Source of the DNA: Monilinia fructicola
Lineage: Eukaryota > Ascomycota > Leotiomycetes > Helotiales > Sclerotiniaceae
DNA: 64,000 nt
Assembly: GCA_008692225.1 (NCBI GenBank)
Contig: VICG01000001.1
Span: forward strand, 670,501-734,500
Direction of reading: 5' to 3'
The notes under the pieces were generated by a model. It made no database searches, was not told where the DNA came from, and worked only from the letters and a program-made list of their open reading frames with translations. Every line of letters begins with the position of its first letter. The stretch's first letter is position 1. The position numbers and the translations under genes were made by a program. Shown piece after piece: positions 14,296-27,600 of the stretch.

Positions 14296-14911
14296 TATAA
14301 TCTATTTTAATATTTTTGAAAAAGGTGAAAAAAACATAATAAAATATTTTCAATATTTTAGAAAAGATTAATTAAATTATAATTTAATTTTTAAAAATTT
14401 ATAAAAATTTCATTAAATTTTTTTTATAACCTGTATAATAAACTTTTTGACCTTTAATTTTTTTTTATAAATATAAAAATTGATTGAAATAATTATACTC
14501 TCTAAAATTAATAAGGTTAATAGAATCTTTAGCTACCTTTAATAATTTATTATATTTATTTTATATATTTCTAAAGATTTAAAATAAATTATTATTAAAT
14601 GTTTAATTTAAATTGCTTTTATATTAAGGAGTTTTGAAAAATCTTTTAAAAGATTTATCATAAATCTAATAATCAATTTTATATATAATATAAAAGTGAT
14701 TATAATATAAAGTCTAAAAGTTATAATAACTATATTAGATATTTAAGAGATTTTTAATATATTATTTAAGAAATATTTATTAACCTAAATGATAATATTA
14801 AATTAGTTTTTAATGTTTTAAAAGTCAATAAATTTATTTTTAATAAATAAATATATGAAAGTATATTTTTAAAAAATTTCATTGTATTAAATTATCAAAT
14901 TATTTATAGTA

Positions 14912-15275
14912 CTTAATGGCGCAATTGAATATATTTAACACTATATTAGGACGTTTTTAAAATAGTTTTTAAGCTATTTTAGTATTCTAAGATAATATCA
15001 AACTAATTTAAGCTAATCTTAAAATAGCTTAAATCGATAAAATATATTTAATATATCTTAAGATATTTCAAAATAGCTCAAAATAATTTAATAATTGAAG
15101 ATTATGTTAAAACCGTGTTAAGATTATCTTAACACTGTATGAAAATCATAAATTTAATTATTATAATAATATATACGAATTTAAAAAGTTAATCATCAAA
15201 TTATTATTAGTTATTTAGCCGAGTGATTAGAATGATCTATTTTAGGAAAAAAAAATAATGAAAAAAAAATAATAT

Positions 15276-15307
<32 letters not shown>

Positions 15308-15630
15308 TTAAAAATAATTTTATTTGTTTTTTTTAAGGAAAAAGTGAGGAAAATCCATTTTTAAAAAAACCTTAAATTTAATTTTTTTTTGAGATATCTC
15401 AAAATATCTTAACACTGTCTCAAAACGATTAATAAGTTATTGCGACAATACCGATTTAATACCATTTTAAGATTAGCTTAAAATTAGCTAAAATGGTGTT
15501 AACACTGATTCAAATAGGTTTTAACTATATTTTAAGCTATTTTAAGCTATTTTGCTATTTTGTAACGTTCTTAATTCAAATTAAGAATATTTTAACATCA
15601 TCTTAAACATTATTTAAAAAAGCTATAAAG
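14912..15630 (+). mobile_element. Family A element (copy c), complete
   Basis: 719 bp with TA at 14910-14911 and 15631-15632. The start is CTTAATGGCGC and the end GCTATAAAG. It contains a tRNA-like box TAGCCGAGTGATTAGAAT near 15217, an AAT run, T-runs, a hairpin and the conserved right half. Confidence 0.9.
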
Positions 15631-15806
15631 TATTCATTAAGATTTATTCCTTTGTTTTATACTATATATATTATATTTATTTAAATTATTATTCTAAAAT
15701 ATTATTTATAAGTTTAAGTATATAAATAATATATCTTCATTTATCATCTTAATATTATTAATTATAAACATTTATATTTTCTTCTAAAAATCAAGAATAT
15801 CATATA

Positions 15807-16991
15807 GAAGGTTCCACAGGCCAACTGAAAACACTGGCCAACTGAACGCGCTAAACCCTTTTAGTCGATAGGCTGGCAATACCTTATTCTTAAAGGTATA
15901 ATTAACTCTTATACTATATTATTATAATATATACTTTAATAATAATAATAATCACATAATAGACTTTCTTTTTATTAATAAAACTATTAAAAATTATTAA
16001 AAAATGATTTATAATTTTTTTATAAAATTTATAATAGTAAACTTTTTATAAATATATTTTATTAATTAATTTATATTTATTAAACTATTAAGGAAATAAA
16101 ATATTAAGTCTTTTTATATTTCTATTATTTATAAAGTTTATAAATTATTATATATAAAACGTTTTATTCTTTAAAACTAAAATTATTAATTAATAAAAAA
16201 TCTAATTTAAACAATAAATTTAAAAAATAGATTCTTAGAAAATTATAAACATTTTATAATATATATTATTAATAAAATATTATAACTATTTTTAATATAT
16301 TATTAATAGAATATTATAAGATAAACGATATTTATAATTTTTAAAAATATAATTAATAATATAGTTTTTAAAATAGTTTTTTAAAATAGTTTTTAAAATT
16401 ATTTCTATAATTCTTTTAATATATAATACAAATAATGATTAAGTTTATTATTAAAATTATTATATTATAGAAATTATTATATTATTAAATATATAATATT
16501 AAAAAAAGATTATTTATAAGATTTTATATTTATTAAGAATTTTATATAATTTAAAGCTTTTAAATCTTTATATATTATATATATAAGAAATATTTTTTAT
16601 TTTTTATTTTTAATTAAAAGATCTTAATATAATCTTATAGAATTTATATATTATAAATAAATATATAATAAATTCTTAAAAGAGTTTTTATTATTATTAA
16701 GAAATTAAATAAGTATATATTTTATATATAATTCTTTTAAAAAGAAAGAATTATTCATTTTAAAATTAAAATTATTAATACAATTTGTATAATATACTTA
16801 TAAAAATTAATAAAATTTATCAATTAGTATATAAAAGATTAATATAAAATTATTTAATAAATAAAGTTACTATATTCAAATTTAATATTAAATATAATAA
16901 TGAAAATAGAGGATTACGATCGAAAAGCGGTGACCCAATTAGGTTAGACTGTTCAGTTGGCCAGTGTGTTCAGTTGGCCCGTGGAACCTTC
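15807..16991. mobile_element. Family C element, 1185 bp, GC-rich inverted ends
   Basis: TA at 15805-15806 and 16992-16993; removing the element restores LINE sequence matching 61995. The ends are inverted repeats of about 45 bp starting GAAGGTTCCAC. A 17-bp direct repeat (GGCCAACTGAAMACACT / GGCCAACTGAACGCGCT) lies at 15819-15852. The interior is extremely AT-rich with no ORF. The TA TSD and inverted ends fit a Tc1/mariner or Fot1-type non-autonomous element. A second copy is at 54370. Confidence 0.9.
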
Positions 16992-17239
16992 TATTAGGAT
17001 ATTTAATACAAAATTATTTTTTATTATAAAGAAATCAAAAATAATTTATTTTATCAAAAAATAAAATATTTAAGTATTATCATATAAAATAAATAATAAT
17101 ATTATGAGTTTTATTATAATAATATTAAAAAAGAATAAATAATCTATTTTATATTAATTTAAAGTATAATCTAAAAAAAATTTTTGAAGATATATAAAAA
17201 TCAATTATATATATTCATTTTGTTCTATATTATATTAAA

Positions 17240-17895
17240 CGGTAAATTACTCTTATACTATGAAAAATCAAAATCATTATTTTTATATTATAAAAATCGA
17301 AATGATTTTACTATAATACTATATAGATTCTAGCTTTTTTAAATAAAATTTAATTTAGAATCTATTTAAAAACTATAGAATCTAAGGTTTTATAATAGAT
17401 TTTTTATATTAATAAATTAGTAATTATATTATTTCGAAATGAAATAGCTGAAATGAAATAGCCAAAATAAAAGGGTTAAAAAATAGAATGGTCAGAATGA
17501 AATAATTGGAATAGAATGATTGGAATAAAAGGATTAAAAATGGAAATATCGAAATAATCGATTTTTTTCGAAATAACCGAAATAATTGATTATTTTCAAA
17601 ATAATCGAAATAATTAATCATTTTTAAAATAACTCAAATAATCGGAATAATTAAGTTTTAAATATAGGATAGAAAATCAGAGCTTTTTTATTTATTAATA
17701 ATCGATTAATGAAAATATTAGATTTTAAAAATTTATAATTTATTATTTAGATTTTAACCTTTTTAAATAAAATCTAATTTAGAATTCAATTAAAAAAGGT
17801 TAGATTCTAAATTAGATTCTATTTAAAAAAATTAGAATCTATATAGTATTATAATAAAATAAATCCGATTTTTATAGTATAAGAGTAATTTACTG
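17240..17895. mobile_element. Family B element, 656 bp, Mutator-like
   Basis: A 9-bp TSD TATATTAAA lies at 17231-17239 and 17896-17904. The inverted ends are CGGTAAATTAC / GTAATTTACTG, and the similarity extends inward over roughly 100 bp around AGATTCTA motifs. The middle holds a short GAAATRGCCR array and the core AATAATTAAGTTTTAAATAT. No ORF of note. A 9-bp TSD is typical of Mutator-like elements. Confidence 0.88.
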
Positions 17896-18017
17896 TATAT
17901 TAAAATTTTAAATAAAAATAATAAATAATTTATTAATCTTAATACTTAAGAAAATTATTTTTATTAATATTATTCCCTTTTTGATTTATAATATAATAGT
18001 TTAGTATATAGAATGTA

Positions 18018-19116
18018 ATAATAATAGTAATAATAGTAGTATTTATTTTTCATCTGTTGGATAAGCTAAAAGCCTTCTTAAAACCTCTTTAAGGGTATAA
18101 GAATATACTAAATTATAAAATTAAACTAAAAATAATTATAAAAAATGGTTTATATATAAAAAGTATAATATTTAATTTATTGTTTTTCTTTTATATTTAT
18201 TTAAAATAAGAATATAATATTAATAATATTTAATTATTAATAAGTTATAATATAAAATTTAAAGTTTATAAATGAAAGCTTTAAAATAGATATAAAATAT
18301 AAATAAAAAAAATAAAAAGTAATATAATAAAAAAAAAGATTAGTAAATAAAAAGAATAAAAATCTAAAAACTATTATAAGAAATAAAATAAATATTCAAA
18401 TTTAATAAAAAATTATTAAAGTTTATAAAAATATTATCAAAATTAAACTTTTATATATTAAATAAACAATTGTTATATATTAGGAGGTTATTAAAGTTAA
18501 AACCCAAATTATCAATATTAAAATCAAAATTATTGAAACTAAAACTTCTTTGTATTAATTTTATAATATAAAAAGAACAAAGCTAAAAGGATTTAATATA
18601 TATTGAAGCAGAATTGGGATTATTGAATTTAAGGGATTACTAGGAACAAATATTAAAATAAAATCCAATAAGATTCAGAAAGTTTGCAAACTTTATTTAT
18701 TTAAAAAAAAAACCAAGTTAGATATTTAAATCTTTTATAATATACTTAAAAGAATTTAAAATTATATTAATTATTTATTAAAGTATTAAAATGTTTTTAA
18801 ATAATATACCAAAAATAAAGATGATTTAAATATATTATAAAAGCATTTTAAATTAATATTTTTATATTTGAATTTAAAGTAATATTAAACAAAGTTTCTA
18901 TATATAAAGCAAATAATCAATATTTTATAAAATTAAATTCAAAAAAAGATTTAGTTTTAAAAAAGATTCTATTTTATATAAAAGTTTTTATTTAAAATAG
19001 TTTAAAAACAATTTCGCTTATATTTAAGCTACCAAGCCTACTATACAACTAAGCGGAGATCTTTAAGAAATGTGCCTACTCCATTGATCGTAAGTATCGA
19101 GGATGGACCTAAATCC
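18018..19116 (-). mobile_element. LINE copy L-d, 5'-truncated insertion
   Basis: A 1099-bp minus-strand LINE 3' fragment flanked by the 14-bp TSD GTATATAGAATGTA (18004-18017, 19117-19130). On + it begins with the trinucleotide tail (TAGTAATAATAGTAG). Truncation at the 5' end is the hallmark of target-primed reverse transcription. Its inner end, 19020-19115, is less mutated than any other copy. On minus it reads FRSILDTYDQWSRHIS, a glimpse of the ORF2 C-terminus before RIP. Confidence 0.92.
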
Positions 19117-22100
19117 GTATATAGAATGTATTAAAATCCTTTAAACTCTTTTAATTTAATTAAAGTTTAATTATTAATATATAATTTAAACAATATATAG
19201 ATTTACTTAATAAGTATTTATTTTAATACTTTATAAAACTCTATTAGTTTGGAAAATTACTTTTAATATTTTTTTTTTTATAATATTAGATTGTTTTTTA
19301 TAAAGATTATATTCAAGAAAATCAAATTTTGATTTATACTATAAATAAAAATAATAAAAATATTATATTTCTTAATTTATTAAATCCTAATATTAATAAT
19401 TATTAAAAATTATAAAGCAGATTTATAATAAACGCTTAAAATGAAGATTTAATACTTAATATATATATTCCTAATAATTCTTAAATTATTTCTTTAATAT
19501 TATACTTTCTATATAAAGTAATTACTTAAATAAATTTAATAAAAGAGAATAATAAAGAAATTACTATTATAATCTTTAAAATTTAATAGAATTCATTTTT
19601 TTTAATTAATATTATTATATTCTTAAATAATTTAATATAATATATCAATAATTATAAATATATAAAATAGGAATATATAATTTTTTAAAATAATATATAA
19701 ATAAACTTTAAATATAAATTAATTAATTCTATATTATACGTTTTTGATATAAAAATTATAAATACTTAAAAGAAGCTTTAATATATAATAAAAATATTAT
19801 TAAACATTAATTTAAGATAATTTTAATTATATATAAATAATATTTTAAAAATATAATGTTTATAAACGATTATATTAAACTTTTTATAATAAATCTTTTA
19901 TAAATATATTAAAATATAATATAAATCTATAATATAAGTATTAAATAAATTATTAAAATATATAAAAAACTAAAAAGAAATAAAATAATTAATTACTTTA
20001 TAAATAGTAGTAATAGTAGTAGTAGTATTTATTTTCATCCGTTGAATAGGCCAAAAGCCTCTCTAAAACTTCCCTAAGGGTATAAAAATATGTTAAACTA
20101 TGGAATTAAACTAAAAATGATTATAGAAAGCGTTTTATATATAAAAAGTATAATATTTAATTTATTATTTTTTTTTTTATTTTGTTTTAAAACAAAAATA
20201 TAGTATTTAATAATATTTAATTATTAATAAACTATAATGTAAAACTTAAAGTTTATAAACAAAAGCTTTAAAGTAAGTATAAAAATATAAATAAAAAAAA
20301 TTATAAAATATAATAAAAGAAAAAGAAACAAATAAATAAAAAACTAAAAAAATCTAAAAATTATTATAAAAAATAAAGTGAATATCAAAGTTTGATAAAG
20401 TATTATTATCAAAGTTTATAAAAGTATTATTAAGATTAAATTTGTATATATTAAATGTGTATTAAAGGATTATTAAAAGTAAAACCTAAATTATTAATAC
20501 TAAAACCGGAATCGCTAAAGCTAAAATTTCTATATATTAAAACAAAATCTTATAGTATAAAAAAAAAAACAAAAGCTAAAGGATTTTGATATATATTAAA
20601 ATGAAATTAAAGGTTATTAAAGTTGAAGGTTTATTAAAAGTAAAGTAAGCTTTATTAAAAATAAATATTAAAATAGAATTTAGTAAAGTTGAAAAAAGTT
20701 TTTAAAAATTTTATTGATTTAAAAAAAATTTGAATTGAATATTTTAAAACTTTTTTAAAGTATACTTAAAAGGATTTAAGATTGTATTAATTATTTATTA
20801 AAACGCTAAAACGTTTTCAAATAATATATTAAATATAAAAAGAATTTAAATATATTATAAAAGTATTTAAAATTAATATTTTTATATTTGAATTTAAAAT
20901 AGTATTAAACAAAGTTTTTATATATAAATCAAATAATCAATATTTTATAAAGTTGGGTTTAAAAAAGATTTAATTTAAAAAAAGATTCTATTTTATATAA
21001 AAACTTTTATTTAAAGTAATTTAAAAATAATTTTATTTTATATTTAAATTATTAAGTTTATTATACAATTAAATAGAAATCTTTAAAGAATATACTTACT
21101 CCATTAATTATAAATATTAAAGATAAATCTAAATTCTATATAGGCTTTAATACCTTTTTATTTATAAAACAATTTTTTTATTTATAAAACAATTTATTGT
21201 TTTATTTCTTTTAATTCTTATATATTCTAATAATTATTTAATATTAATATTATAAATCTATATTATATTTTAATATTTGTAGAAGATTTATTATAAAAAG
21301 TTTAATATATTGATTTATAAGCATTATATTATTAAAATGTTATTTATATATAATTAAAATTATTATAAACTAATATTTAATAATATTTTTATTATATATT
21401 AAAGTTTTTTTTAAGTATTTATAATTTCTATATTAAAAATGTATAATATAAAATTAATCAATTTATATTTAAAGTTTATTTATATATTATTTTAATAAAT
21501 TATATAATTATATCCTATATATTTATAATTTTTAATATATTATTTTAAACTATTTGAAAATATAATAATATTGGTTAAAAGAAATAAATTCTATTAGATT
21601 TTGAAGGTTACAATAATAGTTTTTTTATTAATCTTTTCTATTAAGTTTATTTAGTAATCTTATATAAAGTGTAACAATTAAAAGACTAATTTAAAGATTA
21701 TCGGAAATATACATATTAAACATTGAATCTTAATTTTAAATGTTTACTATAAACTTATTTTGCAATCTTTAATAATTATATTAATATTAAAATTTAATGA
21801 ATTAGTAAATATAGTATATTAATTGCTTGTATTTGAAATGTAAATCAAAGTTTAATTTTTTTAAGTATAATCTTTACAAAAATAATTTGATATTTTAAAA
21901 AAAGGTAATATTAAAAGTAATTTTTTAAATTAGTAAAACTTTATAAAATGTTAAAATAAATGCTTTATTAAGCAAATTTATATATTATTTAAATTGTATA
22001 TTAACAATCAAATTTTAACTAAATTAAAGAAATTTAAAGGGTTTTTTATATATTCTATATATTAAATCTTTATATTATAAATTAGAAAAAGAATAATATA

Positions 22101-23294
22101 AATAATAATAGCTTTTTTAAATATTAAAATTAATAGATTGTTCATTATTTTTGTTAAGCTTTTAATATAATATAAAACGAAACAGGCTTATATAATCTAT
22201 TTTTTTATATATCTTTAAAAAAAAATTTTTTTTATTAAATTATACTTTAAGCCAATATAAAAAATTATTTTTTTTTAATATTATTGTAATAAGATTAATA
22301 ATAAGTTTATTGTTTATTTTGTATAATAATACTTAAATACTTTATCTTTTAAATAAATAGATTATCTTTAACTTTTTCAAAACAAAAAACAATTTTATTT
22401 TAAATGCCTTAATATATAATATTCCCTAATTTTCTAGAAAAGAATGTAAACGTTAATAATTAATAATATTAAAGCTATAAATAAATATATATTATCTATA
22501 TATTTAAATTAATAAATAATATCCTAAAATAATAATTTAGCTAAATACAATATATATAATATAGAAGATAATAATAAGCTTTAAAGAGTATTATAAGCGA
22601 TTTAATAATTTGGAATAATTAAATTCTTTAAGTATATTTTTATATATTTATTTATTAAAAATAAATCAATTAATTTTAAAAATGCTAAAAGCTAATCTTA
22701 TATTATTATTTAGATTAATAAATATCTTTTAGAAAGTATATTAAAAAACCCTTTAAATATTTAGTATAACTATTATAACTTTTAAACCTTATACTATAAT
22801 CATCTTTACATTGTATATAAAATTAATTATTAAATCTATAATAAATCTTTTAAAAAGGGCTTTACTATATTATAAACTAAAAATCCTTAATATAAAAACA
22901 GTTCAAATTAAACATTTAATAATGATTTGTTTAAGATTTTTTAAAAAATATATAAATAAATACAATAAAGTATTAAAAGTAAACAAAAGTTTTATTAATC
23001 TTATTAATTTTAAAAAGTATAATTATTTTAATTAACTTTTATATTTATAAAAAAAAATTTAAAACTAAAATATTTATTATATAAACTATAAAATATATAT
23101 TTAATTGAATTTCAATAAACTTTGAATAATTAAACTATAATCTAGTTAATTTTTAATAAAATATTAAAAACTTTAATAATATTTTTTTAATCTTTTTTAA
23201 AAACATTAAAATAAATCATAAAAATATATTAAAGCTTTACTAATCTATTAATAAATTATATTCTAAATTATTAATTGTATTGAATTTATTAAAA

Positions 23295-23438
23295 ACTTTA
23301 AACTATAGCGTTTTAACCTTAATTATTGTATTCTTAATTATGATTTTATTAACTACTAAAAGAAAAACTTTAAACTATAGCGTTTTAACCTTAATTATTG
23401 TATTCTTAATTATGATTTTATTAACTATTAAAAGAAAA
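23295..23438. repeat. 72-bp perfect tandem duplication
   Basis: 23295-23366 and 23367-23438 are identical except for one C/T. The copies lie in L-e just before the insertion at 23451 and are absent from the matching LINE region near 47200. The single difference means the duplication is recent or escaped RIP, being too short. Confidence 0.95.
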
Positions 23439-23450
23439 ACTTTAAAACTA

Positions 23451-23599
23451 GCACTCGCGGAAAATAAATTTTCAGACTATGGATTCTTCGAATTTTATTA
23501 CTTAATGGGGGCTAGCCCCCAAACCCCCAATCCTCACTTCGTTCGAGGCTAATAAAATTCTACGAATCCATAATCTGAAAATTTATTTTCCGCGAGTGC
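23451..23599. mobile_element. Family F: 149-bp GC-rich hairpin element
   Basis: Two 50-bp arms (23451-23500, 23550-23599) are inverted repeats with 47 of 50 matches, starting GCACTCGCGG and ending CCGCGAGTGC. The 49-bp loop holds the perfect palindrome GGGGGCTAGCCCCC (23507-23520) and a second small hairpin around CTTCGTTCG. TA flanks both sides (23449-23450, 23600-23601). It is non-coding and resembles fungal double-hairpin elements or a small foldback MITE. Confidence 0.85.
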
Positions 23600-23601
23600 T
23601 A

Positions 23602-23602
23602 G

Positions 23603-23642
<40 letters not shown>

Positions 23643-24374
23643 GAATTATTAAAATTATTATTATTATTATATATTTTTTTTCTAATTTTTATTTATAATA
23701 TTACTTATATATTATATTAATTATATTTTATATTAAGTGTATTATATTCTTATTTGATATCTTTTTTTATTTTTATATCTCGTTTTATTCTTTTAAAAGG
23801 ATTTTTCTATTATTCTATTTATTCTATTTATTCTATTTATTCTATTTATTCTATTTACTTAACTTTTAAATATTTTTCTTTTTAAATTAAAATTTAGAAT
23901 TTATAAGAAAGCTTTATAGTCTTTATATATTTCTTAATATATTTTTTATTATATATAAAATATAAAAAGTATTTATTATAATTATAATATTTATTATTAT
24001 TTATTATTTATTATTTATTATTTATTCATTTATTATTTATTATTTATTATTTATTATTTATTATTTATTATTTATTATTTATTATTTATTATTTATTATT
24101 TATTATTTATTATTTATTATTTATTATTTATTATTTATTATTTATTATTTATTTATTATTTATTATTTATTATTTATTATTTATTATTATATTATTTATT
24201 ATTTATTATTTATTATTTATTATTTATTATTTATTATTTATTATTTATTATTTATTATTTATTATTTTTATTATTATTATTATTTATTATTTATTATTTA
24301 TTATTTATTATTTATTATTTATTATTTATTATTTATTATTTATTATTTATTATTTATTAATTTATTATTTCGAA
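23602..24374. repeat. AT-only region with AAT, TTCTATTTA and TTATTTA arrays
   Basis: It starts with an (ATA)n run at 23605-23640. A 9-bp unit TTCTATTTA is repeated about five times near 23812-23860. A heptamer array (TTATTTA)n of about 50 units follows at roughly 23995-24362. The heptamer array adjoins a family-B-like core on its right, as the AATAAATAAT run does at 4550-4605. It belongs to the composite insertion into L-e. Confidence 0.85.
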
Positions 24375-24667
24375 ATAATATAGGCCTATATATAATAGCT
24401 GAAATGAAATGGCCGAAATGAAATGGCCGGAATAATTAAGCTCCAAAGGTAGAACGGAAAGTCGGCATCAAAAAATTAAGGTTTTTCGCTTACTAATGCT
24501 CGACCAATTAAAATTTTCGCTGTTTACTTATGACCAATCACACGAGCCGCTAAGGATTTAAGGTTTCGTGTTTTTTCATTTTGAACCTCCTATAGTACAG
24601 GTATAATAATCACATGATAACAGTCACATGACTCCACATTTCTCTGAGGTTGATTCTTCGAATCCAT
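24375..24667 (-). mobile_element. Family-B-related element end, weakly mutated
   Basis: It shares order and sequence with 4131-4530 in the opposite orientation. On minus: GATTCGAAGAATC, then CACATGA repeated, ACCTGTACTATAGGAGG, AACACGAAACC, AGCATTAGTAAGCG, CGTTCTACCTTTGG, the CATTTCGGCC array and AGGCCTATAT. Composition is near normal, so it shows the family before decay. LINE L-e resumes at 24668 with TATAACTTAG. Confidence 0.7.
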
Positions 24668-27600
24668 TATAACTTAGTTTATACTAATTAATAATCCAAT
24701 ATAAATCTTTGTTATCCTTAACTTTATTAATTATATTCTTTCAATAGTTCCTTTTAGCTTTATAAACTATATTATAGAATTTTTTAGTTTTAAAAAATAA
24801 TTAAACCCTAATTATATATTTAACTACAAAATAAACTTAATACATTATTTTATATTTTAGAGTTTATTATAATACAAAATATTTTATATTCTTATTTAAT
24901 TTATTAATTATATATATAACAAAATTAAAAATAATAATAAATTAAACAATAAAAGTTTTAATATCGTTTTAATCTTAAAGATTATTTAAATTTAAAAATC
25001 TAGTAATACTAATATACATAAGGTTCAAAAACTTTTTCAAATTATCTTTTATAATTTTATAATAATATTGATCAAATATACAAGCATCCCAATTAAATAA
25101 AATTATAACTTAGGTTTTATAATTTAATTTTTATATATAAATCTTTACAAATATTAATAATTACAAAAAAAATATTAAAAAATATAAGATTTAAAATATA
25201 TTCAATAGAATAAATAAGTTCCTTTAAAATATCAATAAAATCCATTTCATTATTTAATATTTATTATACAATTTCTATTCTTTAATAAATAAATAAAACA
25301 TTAAATTTAAATATATTATACTAAATATTAAAATCTTTTTTATAAAGTATTTAAAAAGCAAAAAATGATAAACAATATAATTAATTATTTCGGATATTAT
25401 AAATTATTTATAAACGTTAAAAATAATAATAAAATTAATATCAATCTAAAACAAATTTTTGTTATATATCAATTGTTTTTATTGTATATATAACTTAATA
25501 CTTTTTTAAATATAAATTATAATCCAAAAATAAAAATCTTCAATATTTTCAAAAATTAAAAATTTTTAGAAGTTAATTAAAGCATAACAATTATACTTTA
25601 AATAATTTTAAATACATATATTAATATATATTCAAAATTCTTAAATATATATAATATCTATTTTTTTATATATATATATTACAAGAAAAATTATATAAAT
25701 AAAGTTTTCTTTACCAACATTAATTTAATTAATCTATAAATTTTAAGATTAAGTTTATCAAAAATAATAAAGATTACAATTCCATTTATATTATTCTAAT
25801 ATAAAAGAAAAACGAAAATAATTAATTTATTAATCTTTTTTTTTATAAAAGTATTAAATTTAAATTTTAGGGTTTCCACAATAATTATAGCTTTACAATT
25901 ATTTAATAAAATAACTAAATAAATTTGTTTATATATAATATTTTTAGTTTTAAAAAGTTTAATTACAAATATTTTAAAAATTAAACTAGTATTCTTATAT
26001 ATTATTATAACAAAACTATATTTATATTTAAAACTAATTATAGTTTTATTTTGTATAACTAAAATAACTTTTAAAGCTATAAAAGCAAAAGTAAAAATAT
26101 TAACCGCTTTAAAAATAACTTTATTATACTTGCAAATCTAATTAAGCTTTTTTTTTAATAAGTTTAATATACTTTTTATTTATTTGTTTAAAAGTAATAA
26201 AACAATTATTATAATTTACAATAAAAGATTTATAATAATTAGTATATTATAATAAATTAATATAATTAATACCAAAAGATTCTTAATATTAATCTATTTA
26301 TATATTATAATATATATACTTAATATAATAAATATATTTAATTAAATTATAATAACTTTAACAATTTAAATTATAATAATTAATAGTAATTTTTTTTATA
26401 ATCATCTTTAATAAATCGTTAATATTAAAAAGTTTAAATATTTTAATAGGTTTAATCAATAAAATAATTTATATTATTTTATTAATTTCAAAATTAACGT
26501 TATACTTAAAGGATTTAATGTTAATTAGTTTATATTATATTTAAATAATAATCTCTTTAAAGATAAAGTTAATATTTATTTATATAATTCCTTTCATTAA
26601 ATTATAAAATAAAATAAATATATTAATAATAATATAATTATATTAAATAATTGAAATATTAAATAAAATAATTTTTAATATTCTTTTAATAATCTTAGTA
26701 TTTTTTTGAATAAATAAAAAGTTATAAATTAAAAGATTATTTAATATAATTATTTAATTAATAATAATAAATATAATAAAAAGAATTAAAATTAAAATAA
26801 AACTATTAATCTATTTAAAAAAGTTTTATCAAATTACAAAAAGCTTTAAATAATTAAAGAAAACTTAAAGCTTACATTTAATTAAAATATAAATATTTAT
26901 AATTAAGATTAATAAAAAAATTATAAATTTAATAAACTTTATAAATATAATTATAATATCAAAACTATAAAAATTAGAATTAAAAGGAATATTGTTAAAT
27001 TTAAGATTACCCTATATATTTTTTTGTTTTTAGAACCTTATAAATTGTAGTTAAACCTTAAAAATGATTTTGCTATATTTGCGAAAAATGCTAATTTAAA
27101 AAGATAAAAAAAAATGTTTTTTAAAATATTAATTACAAAAACAAATAAATATAAAAATTATTATATTAGTTTTTATAAATACTAAAGTAAAAAAAAAGTT
27201 AATAATCTTTTAAAAGATTTTAAAAACAATCTTATATTTCACAAATATATTATTATATATAATTACAAAAGTATTAACCGCAAATGTAAATTTCACAATA
27301 ATGTTGCAAAAATTGCTTTTAATTGCATTCGAATATTATAAAATAACTATTAATAGTATTTGCAGTAAAATTATTGATAGATTAATTATTATCTAAATCA
27401 AGAAAAAGAGAAAACTGTAAATTCATTTTGAATCTTTTCTTATATAATCTTTTTGTAATTTGCTATACAAAAATGAATAATAATTAAGGCTTTAGTAAGC
27501 TTGTAAAATTAGAAATTGAAAAAGATTACGCAAAAGTGTTTTCTTTGTTTAACATTGTTATTTTATTGCAAGAATAATATAATTAATATTATAAAGCAGT

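Larger units (their letters stand above)
14296..20005 (+). mobile_element. LINE copy L-b, segment 2 (RT and C-terminal region)
   Basis: It resumes at the RT after the L-c insertion and matches 11090-13150 of L-c. It is interrupted by family A (14912-15630), family C (15807-16991), family B (17240-17895) and the truncated LINE L-d (18018-19116). It breaks off at TACTTTATAAAT (19994-20005), repeated at 27696-27707 beyond L-e. The RT box near 15720 reads TATATAAATAAT (YINN), as in L-c. Confidence 0.85.

Noticed and set aside
22811..23035. 74-residue Lys/Ile-rich plus-strand ORF
   Set aside because: AT-rich shadow of LINE L-e; no similarity between positions of other copies suggests selection.
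23280..23552. 90-residue plus-strand ORF with a repeated hydrophobic segment
   Set aside because: It arises from the 72-bp tandem duplication plus one hairpin arm, antisense to a dead LINE.
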